Shown piece after piece: positions 22,071-30,430 of a DNA stretch of 64,000 bases (its first letter is position 1; each line of letters starts with the position of its first letter). The stretch covers positions 62,001 through 126,000 of the forward strand of contig JAGVTU010000010.1 of assembly GCA_019136655.1 (NCBI GenBank), in the 5' to 3' direction. The position numbers and the translations under genes were made by a program. This stretch comes from Bacteroidota bacterium (lineage in GTDB: Bacteria > Bacteroidota > Bacteroidia > AKYH767-A > OLB10). The notes under the pieces were generated by a model, which did no database searches, had not been told where the DNA came from, and saw only the letters and a program-made list of their open reading frames with translations.

Positions 22071-23849
22071 ATGATATCCACAAAGGCAGATTATAACATA
22101 ATTCAAAAGATCCTTGTTTTTTTGTGGTTTCTATTAGCTTCAACAAGTACTCTGTGCCAGAATATAGATTCTATTGGTGTAATTGATCATGAATCAATAA
22201 CAGAATATTTGAGATTTTCCAGTGGCAAATTCAAAAATGCGGGAATTGAATCTCAGATATATCGGGAACATTTGGGCAATCAAATGTTTTCGTATTTAAA
22301 TAATAAGAACAATCTATGTTTAGTTGATGATACCACAACTTTTAGTCTATTAAGATATTCAACGCTCACTCCCAAAACTGCTTACTTGGATGTTAATCAC
22401 CATCAAAGGTTATTAAAATCACTTTTGGCATCAATTCATTTTGAAAGCAATAAGGGTGATGGTTATTACCAGAATCAGGCCTTCAGATTTAATCATTTAG
22501 ATGTTGCTTTATTTAGTACACAATCTTCTAAGCTGAGATATCAAATTAAAGGCAGCAGTTTAAAATATGTTCAGGAGGAGAGTGGTGGCATTAAAAATGA
22601 TTTTACCTTTATTCATGAAAAAAAGAATCCAAAACTATATGAGTTTTCTCTTCTCAATTCAACATCAACAACTAAAGTAAAGAGTGCAGAAGGATATATT
22701 GATTATAATGTAATTAAACATTCCAATGATTTCAATCTCTCCCCTACTCTATTTGAATTAAGGCCTTTTGCCGAAATCAATTTTAAAAAATTAAGTTATT
22801 TATTTGAATCGGATTCTAAGGAGGAGTATTATTTAAATAACTTTCTTGATACGAACATTACCAGTGATTTAATGAGTGTGTTGACCTCCACAGGAACTTT
22901 GGGACTGAAAGCTATAAATTTTCCAATCTTTAGAGCAAAGTATTTAGTTCATTCGCAGCTTGATTATTCTATTACAAAAATCACACTTCAACAACCGAGC
23001 ATTGACAGTAGTTATTGGTTACATCAAATTAAATACGATATCACATTAAACGACTCGTCACTTGCAAGGTCAATACAACTAGTTATTGAGAACAACCGAT
23101 TAGCTGAACTGCAAAAATTTAATCATACAAATGTTTATTTTACTGCAAATGGTACTTTTTTTAAGAAATATAAGCTAGAGGCAGGTTTGGTATATCAACA
23201 ACAAGTACCATCGATGTTGGATAATTATTGTTTTACTAATCATTTTGAATGGACTAATGATTTCGGATTAATTAAAATTATTAAATCATATCTTAAAATA
23301 GGTCTTCTGGGACTGGGTATAGACTTAGAATATCAACATTATATTATTAATGATTTAATTTATTATAGCCCACTATTGCAACCAGTACAAACCAATAATC
23401 AAACGAAATTTGGTCAAGTTAATTTAGATTATAATTTGAACCGAGGTAAAATACATATGAAAAACCAACTTTTATGGAATACTACCTCGAATACTGATAT
23501 TTTAAGAACGCCAACCTTTGGATTGAAATCAAGTTTGACTTATAACTTAACAATAAAAGGAAATCGTTTTGTAATATCTCCGGGAATAAATTTGTTGTAT
23601 TACACTCCTTATAAAGGTTATTCATATGAGCCATCATTAGGGCAATATTATTTAAGTACAGAAAAGAATTGCGGAGGATATCCATTTGCAGATGTTTTTG
23701 TTGCAATTAAAATAACTAAAGCAACTATCAAATTAGCGGTTGATCATGTTAATTCAAATCTAATGGAACGCAACTATTTTCTGGTGACAAATTATCCAAT
23801 GAGTGGACGACAGTTTAAATTCGAAATTAACTGGCTGCTTAGGAATTAA
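22071..23849 (+). CDS. Putative outer-membrane porin (Porin_10-like)
   Basis: A 592-residue exported protein with an N-terminal signal peptide (hydrophobic ILVFLWFLLASTSTLCQ). The rest is rich in alternating aromatic/hydrophobic and polar residues, as in a beta-barrel. The ending NYFLVTNYPMSGRQFKFEINWLL matches the closing 'YPMPGRtfkfgi.w' strand of the Bacteroidota putative-porin family. The start is the ATG at 22071, because an upstream TTG lies within the promoter element. The gene is AT-rich and diverges from the other genes nearby in having few recognisable motifs, so the family call rests mostly on the C-terminus. It converges on sco, with 11 bp overlap of the two 3' ends. Confidence 0.7.
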   Translation: MISTKADYNIIQKILVFLWFLLASTSTLCQNIDSIGVIDHESITEYLRFSSGKFKNAGIESQIYREHLGNQMFSYLNNKNNLCLVDDTTTFSLLRYSTLTPKTAYLDVNHHQRLLKSLLASIHFESNKGDGYYQNQAFRFNHLDVALFSTQSSKLRYQIKGSSLKYVQEESGGIKNDFTFIHEKKNPKLYEFSLLNSTSTTKVKSAEGYIDYNVIKHSNDFNLSPTLFELRPFAEINFKKLSYLFESDSKEEYYLNNFLDTNITSDLMSVLTSTGTLGLKAINFPIFRAKYLVHSQLDYSITKITLQQPSIDSSYWLHQIKYDITLNDSSLARSIQLVIENNRLAELQKFNHTNVYFTANGTFFKKYKLEAGLVYQQQVPSMLDNYCFTNHFEWTNDFGLIKIIKSYLKIGLLGLGIDLEYQHYIINDLIYYSPLLQPVQTNNQTKFGQVNLDYNLNRGKIHMKNQLLWNTTSNTDILRTPTFGLKSSLTYNLTIKGNRFVISPGINLLYYTPYKGYSYEPSLGQYYLSTEKNCGGYPFADVFVAIKITKATIKLAVDHVNSNLMERNYFLVTNYPMSGRQFKFEINWLLRN

Positions 23850-24606
23850 GTTTTTTATCTGTACGTGCCCAAATACATATTCCAACTAATATCGCTATAG
23901 TAAGAATTGCGGGTAATGCAATAAATAAAAGCCCAAAACCCGGATTGTTTTTCCCAGTTAAGGGGTCGTATTTAAAACAAGAAAAAAGACTATTCTTAGA
24001 AGGTAATTGATAAGTTGGGGTATATTCATTATTTATACTAGAAATCAATAATGAAATATCCTTTTCACTTCTTATTCCAAATAATTTTTTACAAATGTAT
24101 CCCTGACTATTTACACCAACAAGCGGAGCATCATGATCAAACTGTTTAATTGCAGGATTCCAAACAGGATGAAATCCAACAGATGTATTGAGAGCAGTAA
24201 TATTATTTGTTACTCCAAACAACCATCTTTTATCACTAAGCAAATTGAATTGTTGGGCTATATAAGAAATATCAGATAGTGAATCATCTGGGTCGAAACT
24301 TAAAACCAAAACGTTATAAGGCTTAGAATTTTCTCGAGAAAGTGCAATGAAATTCTCTTTCAACTGTAATAAGTAAGGAGAGCAAATTCCTGAGCATCTT
24401 GTAAAAACAAATGCAATTATTAACGGTTCTCGTTCGGCTAAGCCATGAATAGTTGCAATTTTTCCGTCAGTTAATTTTAACTGCGCATTATAAATCTGAT
24501 TATAAATATTCTCTTCCTCGCGAAAATCCTGCTGAGATTGACCCAGCGTTAAATTAAGATTACAGGAGAGAAATAATGTTAACGTGTAAAAAGCATACTT
24601 AAACAC
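23839..24606 (-). CDS. SCO1/SenC family copper chaperone/thiol protein
   Basis: A 255-residue exported protein with an N-terminal signal peptide (..LNLTLGQ) and a C-terminal membrane helix (about 223-245, LLFIALPAILTIAILVGICIW). The thioredoxin-like fold carries the copper/thiol motif CSGIC in FVFTRCSGICSPYLLQL. The conserved distal histidine is in QFDHDAPLVGVNSQG, so all three copper ligands are present. Sco proteins deliver copper to, or reduce, the CuA site of heme-copper oxidases. The start is GTG at 24606, inside the end of the preceding broken oxidase gene (28 bp overlap), which suggests translational coupling before that gene decayed. It is the last gene of the minus-strand operon. Confidence 0.88.
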   Translation of the reverse strand: MFKYAFYTLTLFLSCNLNLTLGQSQQDFREEENIYNQIYNAQLKLTDGKIATIHGLAEREPLIIAFVFTRCSGICSPYLLQLKENFIALSRENSKPYNVLVLSFDPDDSLSDISYIAQQFNLLSDKRWLFGVTNNITALNTSVGFHPVWNPAIKQFDHDAPLVGVNSQGYICKKLFGIRSEKDISLLISSINNEYTPTYQLPSKNSLFSCFKYDPLTGKNNPGFGLLFIALPAILTIAILVGICIWARTDKKLNS

Positions 24607-25418
24607 CTTCTTGTAATGTTAACAAAGAACATCAGAATTGCTATCAAATATATTATTGCAGGTACCGCTCCTAATAAAGCATATGATTTTCCAGCAGCCA
24701 GTTCAGCAGGGTAATTACTATAACGTCTTTGAATAGAATCAGCACCGGCAATATAAAATGCTGCTAAGAATCCTACCCCACCAATTATCATTAATGCAAT
24801 ATTAAGAGATTGTAATTTATTGACAACTTCTGATTTTGAATACTGAACAGAAAACCAATAGAAGAAACCAAGGCTGAATAATACGTTGCCCATTGCATTA
24901 TAGGTATGAAAATGAGCCGGCACCCAAAGTGTGCTGTGTAATACGAAGTTATTAGAAATAGTTGCATCAATGAGTGCTCCTACTCCACCTATAATTCAAC
25001 CACAGGTTCCTATTATAAAAAGAAGATTTGCCATGGACCAATTTATTTTGGTTCGATACACTGCAACAATGATACTAATTACTGTAACAGCAGCCGAAGG
25101 TAAACTTGCAAGATAAGAAGCAAACTGGCCAATAAGCTGTAGTGCTTCAGGTTGCACAAAATCCATATACATGTGATGCAGGAATGCTGCAAGAACAAAG
25201 AAAAGAGTTAAATTCCATGCGATAGCAACATACCATGCTGTTTACCATTTCGGGCGACCACTAATTTCAGCGAATAACTCATAGATTATAGCAAGACCAA
25301 GGTAAAACATTTCATTGGCGATGGTATGGCCGAAGCAATAAGTCAGGTTTTTCATCAGCAGTGGATCATTTGAAAAAGTACCATTTGAAAAAAAATTCCC
25401 AGAAGAATAAAAGGATTC
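24579..25418 (-). pseudogene. Broken heme-copper oxidase subunit I (B-family-like), C-terminal half only, two in-frame stops
   Basis: One minus-strand frame from about 25418 to the stop at 24579 reads as the second half of a heme-copper oxidase catalytic subunit. Order: CFGHTIANEMFYLG (helix VI), AAFLHHMYMDF (helix VII, two adjacent histidines), IGTCG*IIGGVGALIDAT, then HSTLWVPAHFHTYNAMGN (heme ligands on helix X), and two more helices. In-frame stops are TAA at 25242-25244 (RPKW*TAWYV) and TGA at 24996-24998, where Trp is expected. Helices I-V are absent; only about 150 bp of non-coding-looking DNA separates this from norB. Helix VI has HTIAN where oxygen reductases have HPxxY, so the cross-linked Tyr is missing. 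This suggests an NO-reductase-like ancestor. Sequencing error could explain one stop but not the missing first half. Confidence 0.85.
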
Positions 25419-25571
25419 TAAGCATAATCGTTACTTCTATTCAAAGTATGGCAATTCTGAGTTTTAACAAAAACTCGAACTTAATTTATGAGAATACAAG
25501 ATTTACATGTAAATAATAAAAACAAATCTTTTGTAAAATCCAGAAAAAAAAATACGTGATTACTTTTGGTT

Positions 25572-26900
25572 TTAACTATAAAGGCTACTTTTTACATTTC
25601 TCAAAAGAGTAATTCCGAAAACTGAAAAAGTTATAAGCAATCCAATTCCTGCAAAAAGAAAAGCAATGAAATAAGGTTGCAAAGATTGCATCATCATTGA
25701 ATAGCTACTTTGATTTTCGCTTAATTGCCATAATCCTTTTTTGAAACCGGCAATATTCAAGGAGAGAAAAAGAACTATCAAGCAAATCTGCAGTGTCCAA
25801 AAATTAAGATTCATTCGGAATGTTGGTTTCATATCGCGATACAATCCGGGTTTGAGAAACTCAAAGCATGCAGCAAGGAGAATCATGCTATTAATTCCTA
25901 TGGTTGTTCCCATGGCGTGAGCTACCGTCACATGTGTGCCATGCGTATAAATATTTATTGCAGGAATTGACAGCAGAGATGCAAGCCCAATGTTAATAAA
26001 AACCCAAAAATCAGATGCCATTATAAACCTGTAAGGGAAATAATGATAATGTTTTTGAATATCGCTGACACTTTTTTTCCAGTTATAAATAATCTTAACG
26101 AAGAATATCCACTCCGTCATACTAACAGCATAACCAATGTAGCGTATATACTTATCGGTTGGAAGAGTGTAGATATGATGTCCCCAATTGAACATGAGAT
26201 TAAACAAACCAAGAAAATACATTGCAAATGCCAGATTGTTTTTCCCGACAGCTTTTGTTCCTGTTATGCGATCCATCAGAAAGAATGCTGTTCCATACAC
26301 TAATTGATTCCAGGCACCAACGAGTGAGCCATTCACCTTCCACTGAATTGTCATATCAGTAACAAAGTGCTCTCTGAAAACGGGAAACAGCCAGAGATAA
26401 TTTTCCGTAAAGGAGAAAAAGAAAAATACCAGTCCAGTAAACCACATCCACATATATACAGGCCAGTTACGTACTTTATAAATGTGTTTGTAAAAATTAA
26501 CAAAAAACAAAATCCAGGCAACAGCAATAGGCAGTGCCCAAACCGGATCGAACTCCCAATACTCTCTCCCACCAAAGTGCTTTGTAAAATAAGAAATAAA
26601 AATTCCGATGATGGCAATCATCCAAAGAATCCATTGTGCTATTGCTATTGTATTATTCACCTTTTGTCCTGTAACTATCATTACTCCATTATACACACTT
26701 CCGGTTGCGCCAAGAAATATCCAGAACAATGCAGAGGATACATGCAATGGTCTTAATGAATTAAATCCAATACTGTTTTTTAGAAATTCTGGCGAGATAT
26801 ACACTACTGCTGCAAGTACTCCGAAAAATAAACCTGTCAGCAACATGACAATCGCTGAAATTAAAAAGAGATTACCTATATTCAGTTTATTTATGCTCAT
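25572..26900 (-). CDS. NorB-like heme-copper subunit (cytochrome-c-type NO reductase family) with altered active site
   Basis: A 442-residue protein with about 12 membrane helices and the overall pattern of cNOR subunit B. H53 (RPLHVSS) is the first low-spin heme ligand. H241-H242 (NWGHHIY) are two FeB ligands. E263 matches active-site Glu280 of P. aeruginosa NorB, and H328 (TVAHAM) is the proximal heme b3 ligand. Using the published ligand spacing (207 to 258 = 51 residues), N190 falls exactly at FeB ligand His207, V194 at Glu211, N198 at Glu215 and M330 at His349. The fold is NOR-like but the catalytic pocket is not standard. Its 5' end overlaps norC by 14 bp. Candidate activities are NO reduction with a changed site, NO dismutation-like chemistry, or a non-catalytic role; none can be chosen from sequence. 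Confidence 0.8.
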   Translation of the reverse strand: MSINKLNIGNLFLISAIVMLLTGLFFGVLAAVVYISPEFLKNSIGFNSLRPLHVSSALFWIFLGATGSVYNGVMIVTGQKVNNTIAIAQWILWMIAIIGIFISYFTKHFGGREYWEFDPVWALPIAVAWILFFVNFYKHIYKVRNWPVYMWMWFTGLVFFFFSFTENYLWLFPVFREHFVTDMTIQWKVNGSLVGAWNQLVYGTAFFLMDRITGTKAVGKNNLAFAMYFLGLFNLMFNWGHHIYTLPTDKYIRYIGYAVSMTEWIFFVKIIYNWKKSVSDIQKHYHYFPYRFIMASDFWVFINIGLASLLSIPAINIYTHGTHVTVAHAMGTTIGINSMILLAACFEFLKPGLYRDMKPTFRMNLNFWTLQICLIVLFLSLNIAGFKKGLWQLSENQSSYSMMMQSLQPYFIAFLFAGIGLLITFSVFGITLLRNVKSSLYS

Positions 26901-27309
26901 CCTGTTCTATCATCCCAAGGTTATTTGTTTTAAAAGCTCTTGGATCTGCTCTTCCGCTCAGATCAGTTGCTTTGAGAAATTCTGCCAGCTTATGTACTTC
27001 ATCATCCGTTAAATCAAATGCAGGCATTTGTTTAATTCCGGATTTGACCATTGCTTTAAGAAAAGGTTCACCTCTTCCAGGAGCTGACATAAAATTTGTG
27101 AGATCAGGTCCGAGATATCCACCTAAACCATAGAACTGATGACAACTCTGACAATTATACTTTTGCCAAACTAACCTTCCTTCAGAAACAAGTTCTCTAT
27201 TTAATCTTTTATCATACGAAGTGCCAAAAGGATGCAGGTATATACTAAATGAATAAGCAAGAAACAGAGTGCTTAACATCAGAAAGATATGCCTGGCTTT
27301 AAACCTCAT
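26887..27309 (-). CDS. NorC-like membrane-anchored cytochrome c subunit
   Basis: A 140-residue protein with one N-terminal membrane helix (about 7-26) and one c-type heme site CQSCH near residue 53. 'YGLGGYLGPDLTNFMS' after it is typical of NorC. The axial methionine is in GIKQMPAFDLTDDEVHKLAEFL. In cNOR this subunit passes electrons from soluble cytochrome c or azurin to NorB. It is 17 bp downstream of tpl and overlaps norB by 14 bp, so the two are surely co-expressed. The C-terminus (ADPRAFKTNNLGMIEQDEHK) is short and polar. Confidence 0.85.
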   Translation of the reverse strand: MRFKARHIFLMLSTLFLAYSFSIYLHPFGTSYDKRLNRELVSEGRLVWQKYNCQSCHQFYGLGGYLGPDLTNFMSAPGRGEPFLKAMVKSGIKQMPAFDLTDDEVHKLAEFLKATDLSGRADPRAFKTNNLGMIEQDEHK

Positions 27310-27325
27310 ATTACCTTTGAAATAA

Positions 27326-28711
27326 TTATTTCAATCTTTCAAACCGTGCCTGGAAGAAACGCAGATACTTTGGTTCATATACCATTTTAAGTCCTTTGAT
27401 ATATTTTCTTCTGTCATATACAGCAGCTGCTGATTCAGCAATAACATCCATGTGTGCCTGAGTATAAACTCTTCTTGGCAAAGTGAATCTGACAAGTTCG
27501 AGTTTGGGATAATAATTCTCGCCATTAGGTTTACGTCCGGCTGAAACTATACCACGTTCCATTGTGCGCACTCCAGAATCTATATAAATTTCGGCAGCGA
27601 GAGTTTGAGCAGGAAACTGGTCCTGTGAAAGATGAGGCAGAAAAGATTTGGCATCAACAAATATTCCATGACCACCGATAGGCTTTACGATTGGTATATT
27701 ATACTCCATCATTTTATGACCGAGATATTCAACCTGCCCTACCCTTGCCTGTTGATGATTATCATCAAGACTTTCTACAATACCAACAGCAATTGCTTCC
27801 ATATCACGACCGGCTAAGCCTCCGTAGGTATGCAACCCTTCGTAAACAACCACCATATTTCTTGCTTCTTCAAACACATCCCAATCGTTGATGGCAAGAA
27901 AACCTCCGATGTTTACCAGTGCATCTTTCTTTGCGCTCATTGTAGCACCATCTGTATAAGAGCAAATCTCTTTTACAATTTCGCGAATACTTTTCTTATT
28001 GTAACCTTTTTCACGCTGCTGTATGAAATATGCATTCTCGCCAACACGTGTCATGTCATGAATAATGCGGATACCATGTTTTTTAGTATAAGCCCTCAGT
28101 TCTTTAAGGTTTGCCATACTTATAGGCTGACCTCCTGCCATATTTACATTTGTAGCGATGCATACATATGGTATTTTTTTAGCTCCATGCTTTTTTACCA
28201 GTTTGTCGAGTTTACTGATATCAACATTTCCTTTGAAGGGATGTTCGTTGAAAGGGTCATGAGCCTCATCAATGATAATATCTGCAAACGTTCCACCTGC
28301 CAATTCCTGATGTAAGCGTGTTGTTGTAAAATACATATTACCAGGAACGATATCACCTTTTTTAATCAGAATTTGAGAGAGGATATTTTCGGCAGCGCGT
28401 CCCTGATGAGTAGGAACTACATATTTGTAACCATAATACTTTTGAATTGCGTTTTCGAGAAGATAATAGCTTTTGCTTCCAGCATACGCTTCATCACCAG
28501 TCATGAATGCACTCCATTGGCGGTCGCTCATTGAATTGGTACCGCTGTCTGTAAGCAAATCAATATAAACATCAGCTGAATGAAGAAGAAAAGTATTGAA
28601 TCCTGCTTCTTTAATTGCTTTGGTACGGTAAGGCTTGGTAGTCATCTTTAATAATTCTACCATTTTCATTTTATAAGGTTCAGCCCATGAACGTTTTTTA
28701 ATTATTGCCAT
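27326..28711 (-). CDS. tpl: Tyrosine phenol-lyase (beta-tyrosinase)
   Basis: A 461-residue PLP enzyme that splits L-tyrosine to phenol, pyruvate and ammonia. It follows Citrobacter TPL closely along its whole length. The PLP lysine is K262 (SAKKDALVN). The phosphate/cofactor region PTHQGRAAEN is intact. T129 in YFTTTRLHQE and R386 in GVRTMERGIVSAGR correspond to Thr124 and Arg381, the pair that binds the phenol OH and separates TPL from tryptophanase. The neighbour 34 bp upstream is its paralogue tryptophanase. It lies 17 bp before the norC-like gene, so aromatic amino-acid cleavage and NO-reductase-like genes probably share a transcript. Confidence 0.92.
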   Translation of the reverse strand: MAIIKKRSWAEPYKMKMVELLKMTTKPYRTKAIKEAGFNTFLLHSADVYIDLLTDSGTNSMSDRQWSAFMTGDEAYAGSKSYYLLENAIQKYYGYKYVVPTHQGRAAENILSQILIKKGDIVPGNMYFTTTRLHQELAGGTFADIIIDEAHDPFNEHPFKGNVDISKLDKLVKKHGAKKIPYVCIATNVNMAGGQPISMANLKELRAYTKKHGIRIIHDMTRVGENAYFIQQREKGYNKKSIREIVKEICSYTDGATMSAKKDALVNIGGFLAINDWDVFEEARNMVVVYEGLHTYGGLAGRDMEAIAVGIVESLDDNHQQARVGQVEYLGHKMMEYNIPIVKPIGGHGIFVDAKSFLPHLSQDQFPAQTLAAEIYIDSGVRTMERGIVSAGRKPNGENYYPKLELVRFTLPRRVYTQAHMDVIAESAAAVYDRRKYIKGLKMVYEPKYLRFFQARFERLK

Positions 28712-28744
28712 TTTAAGAATTTTATTTTTTAGTGAATGTTAACT

Positions 28745-30127
28745 TTAAATTTTTTCGAGCAGCGCAGAGAAATGCCTGAGAAAAGGAGGTTCATAGGTAA
28801 TTCTATAACCTGTTGTTTGATTTCTTAACTCAAGAATATCATCAAATATATCCAGCACATAATCAATATGGCTTTGTGTGTAAACTCTTCGGGGAATTGC
28901 CAGCCTAACCAGCTCATTTGTAGCAGGAATCATTCTACCGTTGGTATCATTTTTTCCAAACATCAAACTACCGATTTCAACTGCACGAATTCCGCCTTTT
29001 ATATACAGGTCGCAAACAAGTGCCTGCCCGGGAAATTGCTCTACAGGAATCTGATTATATAATTTTTTAGCATCTACATAAACTGCATGACCACCAATTG
29101 GCCATACAACAGGAACACCTTTCTTTCTTAATCTTTCGCCCAGATAAGCAGTGCTTCTGATTCGATAATGTAAATAGTCTTCGTCAAAAACTTCAGTTAG
29201 GCCAATAGCAAGAGCTTCCATATCGCGACCTGCCAAACCACCATAGGTAGTGAAGCCTTCTGATATGATTAAAAGATTTTTGCATTTAACGGCCAACTCT
29301 TCGTCTTTGATAGTAAGTAGTCCTCCTATATTGACAATAGCATCTTTTTTTGCACTCATCACAAAAGCATCACCAAGACGGAGCATTTGCCTGGCAATTT
29401 CTTCGCATGATTTATTGCTAAATCCTTCTTCACGATGCTTAATGAAATATGCATTTTCAGCAACACGACATCCATCAATAACCAATAACAAACCATGTTC
29501 ATTACAAATTCTTCGTAAAGCAACAACATTAGCCATGCTTACAGGTTGTCCGCCTGAAGAATTGTTTGTAACAGTAATTATTACAGCAGCAATATTTTCT
29601 TTGCCATGTTTATGAATCAGTTCCTGTAATTTCTCAAGATTAATATTCCCTTTGAACGGGAGATCAGCTTCCGGATCCTCGGCCTCCTCATACACGATAT
29701 CAATTGCAGTAGCACCGGTAAACTCAATGTTTGCACGGGTAGTATCAAAATGTGTGTTGCTGATAAAAACTTTTCCTTTTCCTCCGAGAATACCGTAGAG
29801 GATTCTTTCGGCAGCACGACCCTGATGCGTAGGAAGAATGTAAGGCATTCCTGTAAGGTCTTTGACAACTTTCTCCAAATGCTCCCAACTTCTTGCACCG
29901 GCATAGCTTTCATCTCCCATCATAATACCTGCCCATTGTTTATCGCTCATGGCACCTGTGCCGCTATCGGTAAGTAGATCAATAAATACATCACTCGATC
30001 TTAGAAGAAAAGGATTATATCCTGCTTTCTTCAGTGCGTCTTTTCTGTATTCTTCGGTAGTTACTTTCAGAGGTTCTACCATTTTAATTTTAAAGGGCTC
30101 TGTCAGAGTCCTCATTTTTTCACTCAT
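28745..30127 (-). CDS. tnaA: Tryptophanase
   Basis: A 460-residue PLP lyase that cleaves L-tryptophan to indole, pyruvate and ammonia. The PLP lysine is K261 (SAKKDAIVN) and the cofactor region is PTHQGRAAER. D128 in THFDTTRAN sits where TPL has Thr124, and I385 in GIRAVEIGS replaces the TPL-specific Arg. Both changes are the tryptophanase signature. The late LRHFSALL histidine is present. It is the first gene of the operon. Its untranslated leader is only about 20 nt, so there is no room for a tnaC-type tryptophan-sensing leader peptide. The promoter instead has a Crp/Fnr-like palindrome. Confidence 0.92.
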   Translation of the reverse strand: MSEKMRTLTEPFKIKMVEPLKVTTEEYRKDALKKAGYNPFLLRSSDVFIDLLTDSGTGAMSDKQWAGIMMGDESYAGARSWEHLEKVVKDLTGMPYILPTHQGRAAERILYGILGGKGKVFISNTHFDTTRANIEFTGATAIDIVYEEAEDPEADLPFKGNINLEKLQELIHKHGKENIAAVIITVTNNSSGGQPVSMANVVALRRICNEHGLLLVIDGCRVAENAYFIKHREEGFSNKSCEEIARQMLRLGDAFVMSAKKDAIVNIGGLLTIKDEELAVKCKNLLIISEGFTTYGGLAGRDMEALAIGLTEVFDEDYLHYRIRSTAYLGERLRKKGVPVVWPIGGHAVYVDAKKLYNQIPVEQFPGQALVCDLYIKGGIRAVEIGSLMFGKNDTNGRMIPATNELVRLAIPRRVYTQSHIDYVLDIFDDILELRNQTTGYRITYEPPFLRHFSALLEKI

Positions 30128-30149
30128 GATATCAATTCCAAATTTCGGA

Positions 30150-30157
30150 CAAAATTA
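30150..30157 (-). promoter_or_regulatory. -7 promoter element (TAATTTTG) of the tnaA-tpl-nor operon
   Basis: TAATTTTG on the minus strand matches TAnnTTTG, and transcription would start near 30146. No TTTG lies at the -33 position, which suggests a promoter that needs an activator. Confidence 0.65.
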
Positions 30158-30179
30158 TCTTTAAAGCACCCATTCTTCT

Positions 30180-30195
30180 TATGACGAAAGTCATA
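30180..30195 (-). promoter_or_regulatory. Palindromic operator, Crp/Fnr-like position (TATGAC-N4-GTCATA)
   Basis: A perfect 6+6 inverted repeat with a 4-bp spacer (GAAA on the plus strand). Its centre, 30187.5, lies about 41 bp upstream of the start predicted from the -7 element. That is the standard class II activator position of Crp/Fnr family regulators, whose sites (for example TTGAT-N4-ATCAA) have the same geometry. The cognate regulator is not in the window. Confidence 0.55.
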
Positions 30196-30369
30196 CTTCA
30201 GAGAAGCATTTCTCTTAATCCTTAAAATCAAGTAATTGACAAGTAAAAATCAGGCTGATATTTCCCAATTCATTTTTACTTAAAAAAGTGAGAATGATGT
30301 TTAACTAATTCATGTCTGAATTGAATAAAAATCTTTCATCACTGTTCACACGACAACAGAAGTTAACTT

Positions 30370-30409
30370 TATAAAAAACGAAAGCGGCTATCAAGATGAC
30401 AGCCGCTTT
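30370..30409 (-). terminator. Terminator of the coiled-coil protein gene
   Basis: A 9-bp stem AAAGCGGCT / AGCCGCTTT (30381-30389, 30401-30409) with an 11-nt loop. On the minus strand it is followed by CGTTTTTTAT. Confidence 0.85.
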
Positions 30410-30430
30410 AACAAAAACTTTCTTACCAAT

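Larger units (their letters stand above)
30128..30430. other. Gene-free control region between tnaA and the coiled-coil gene
   Basis: About 300 bp without a gene. It holds the tnaA promoter and palindrome near the left end and the terminator of the coiled-coil gene at the right end. Between about 30200 and 30370 nothing recognisable is seen. Confidence 0.7.

Noticed and set aside
25459..25530. Two inverted repeats (GAGTTTT/AAAACTC and AAGATTT/AAATCTT) between norB and the broken oxidase gene
   Set aside because: AT-rich, no T-run after them on the minus strand; not convincing terminators.
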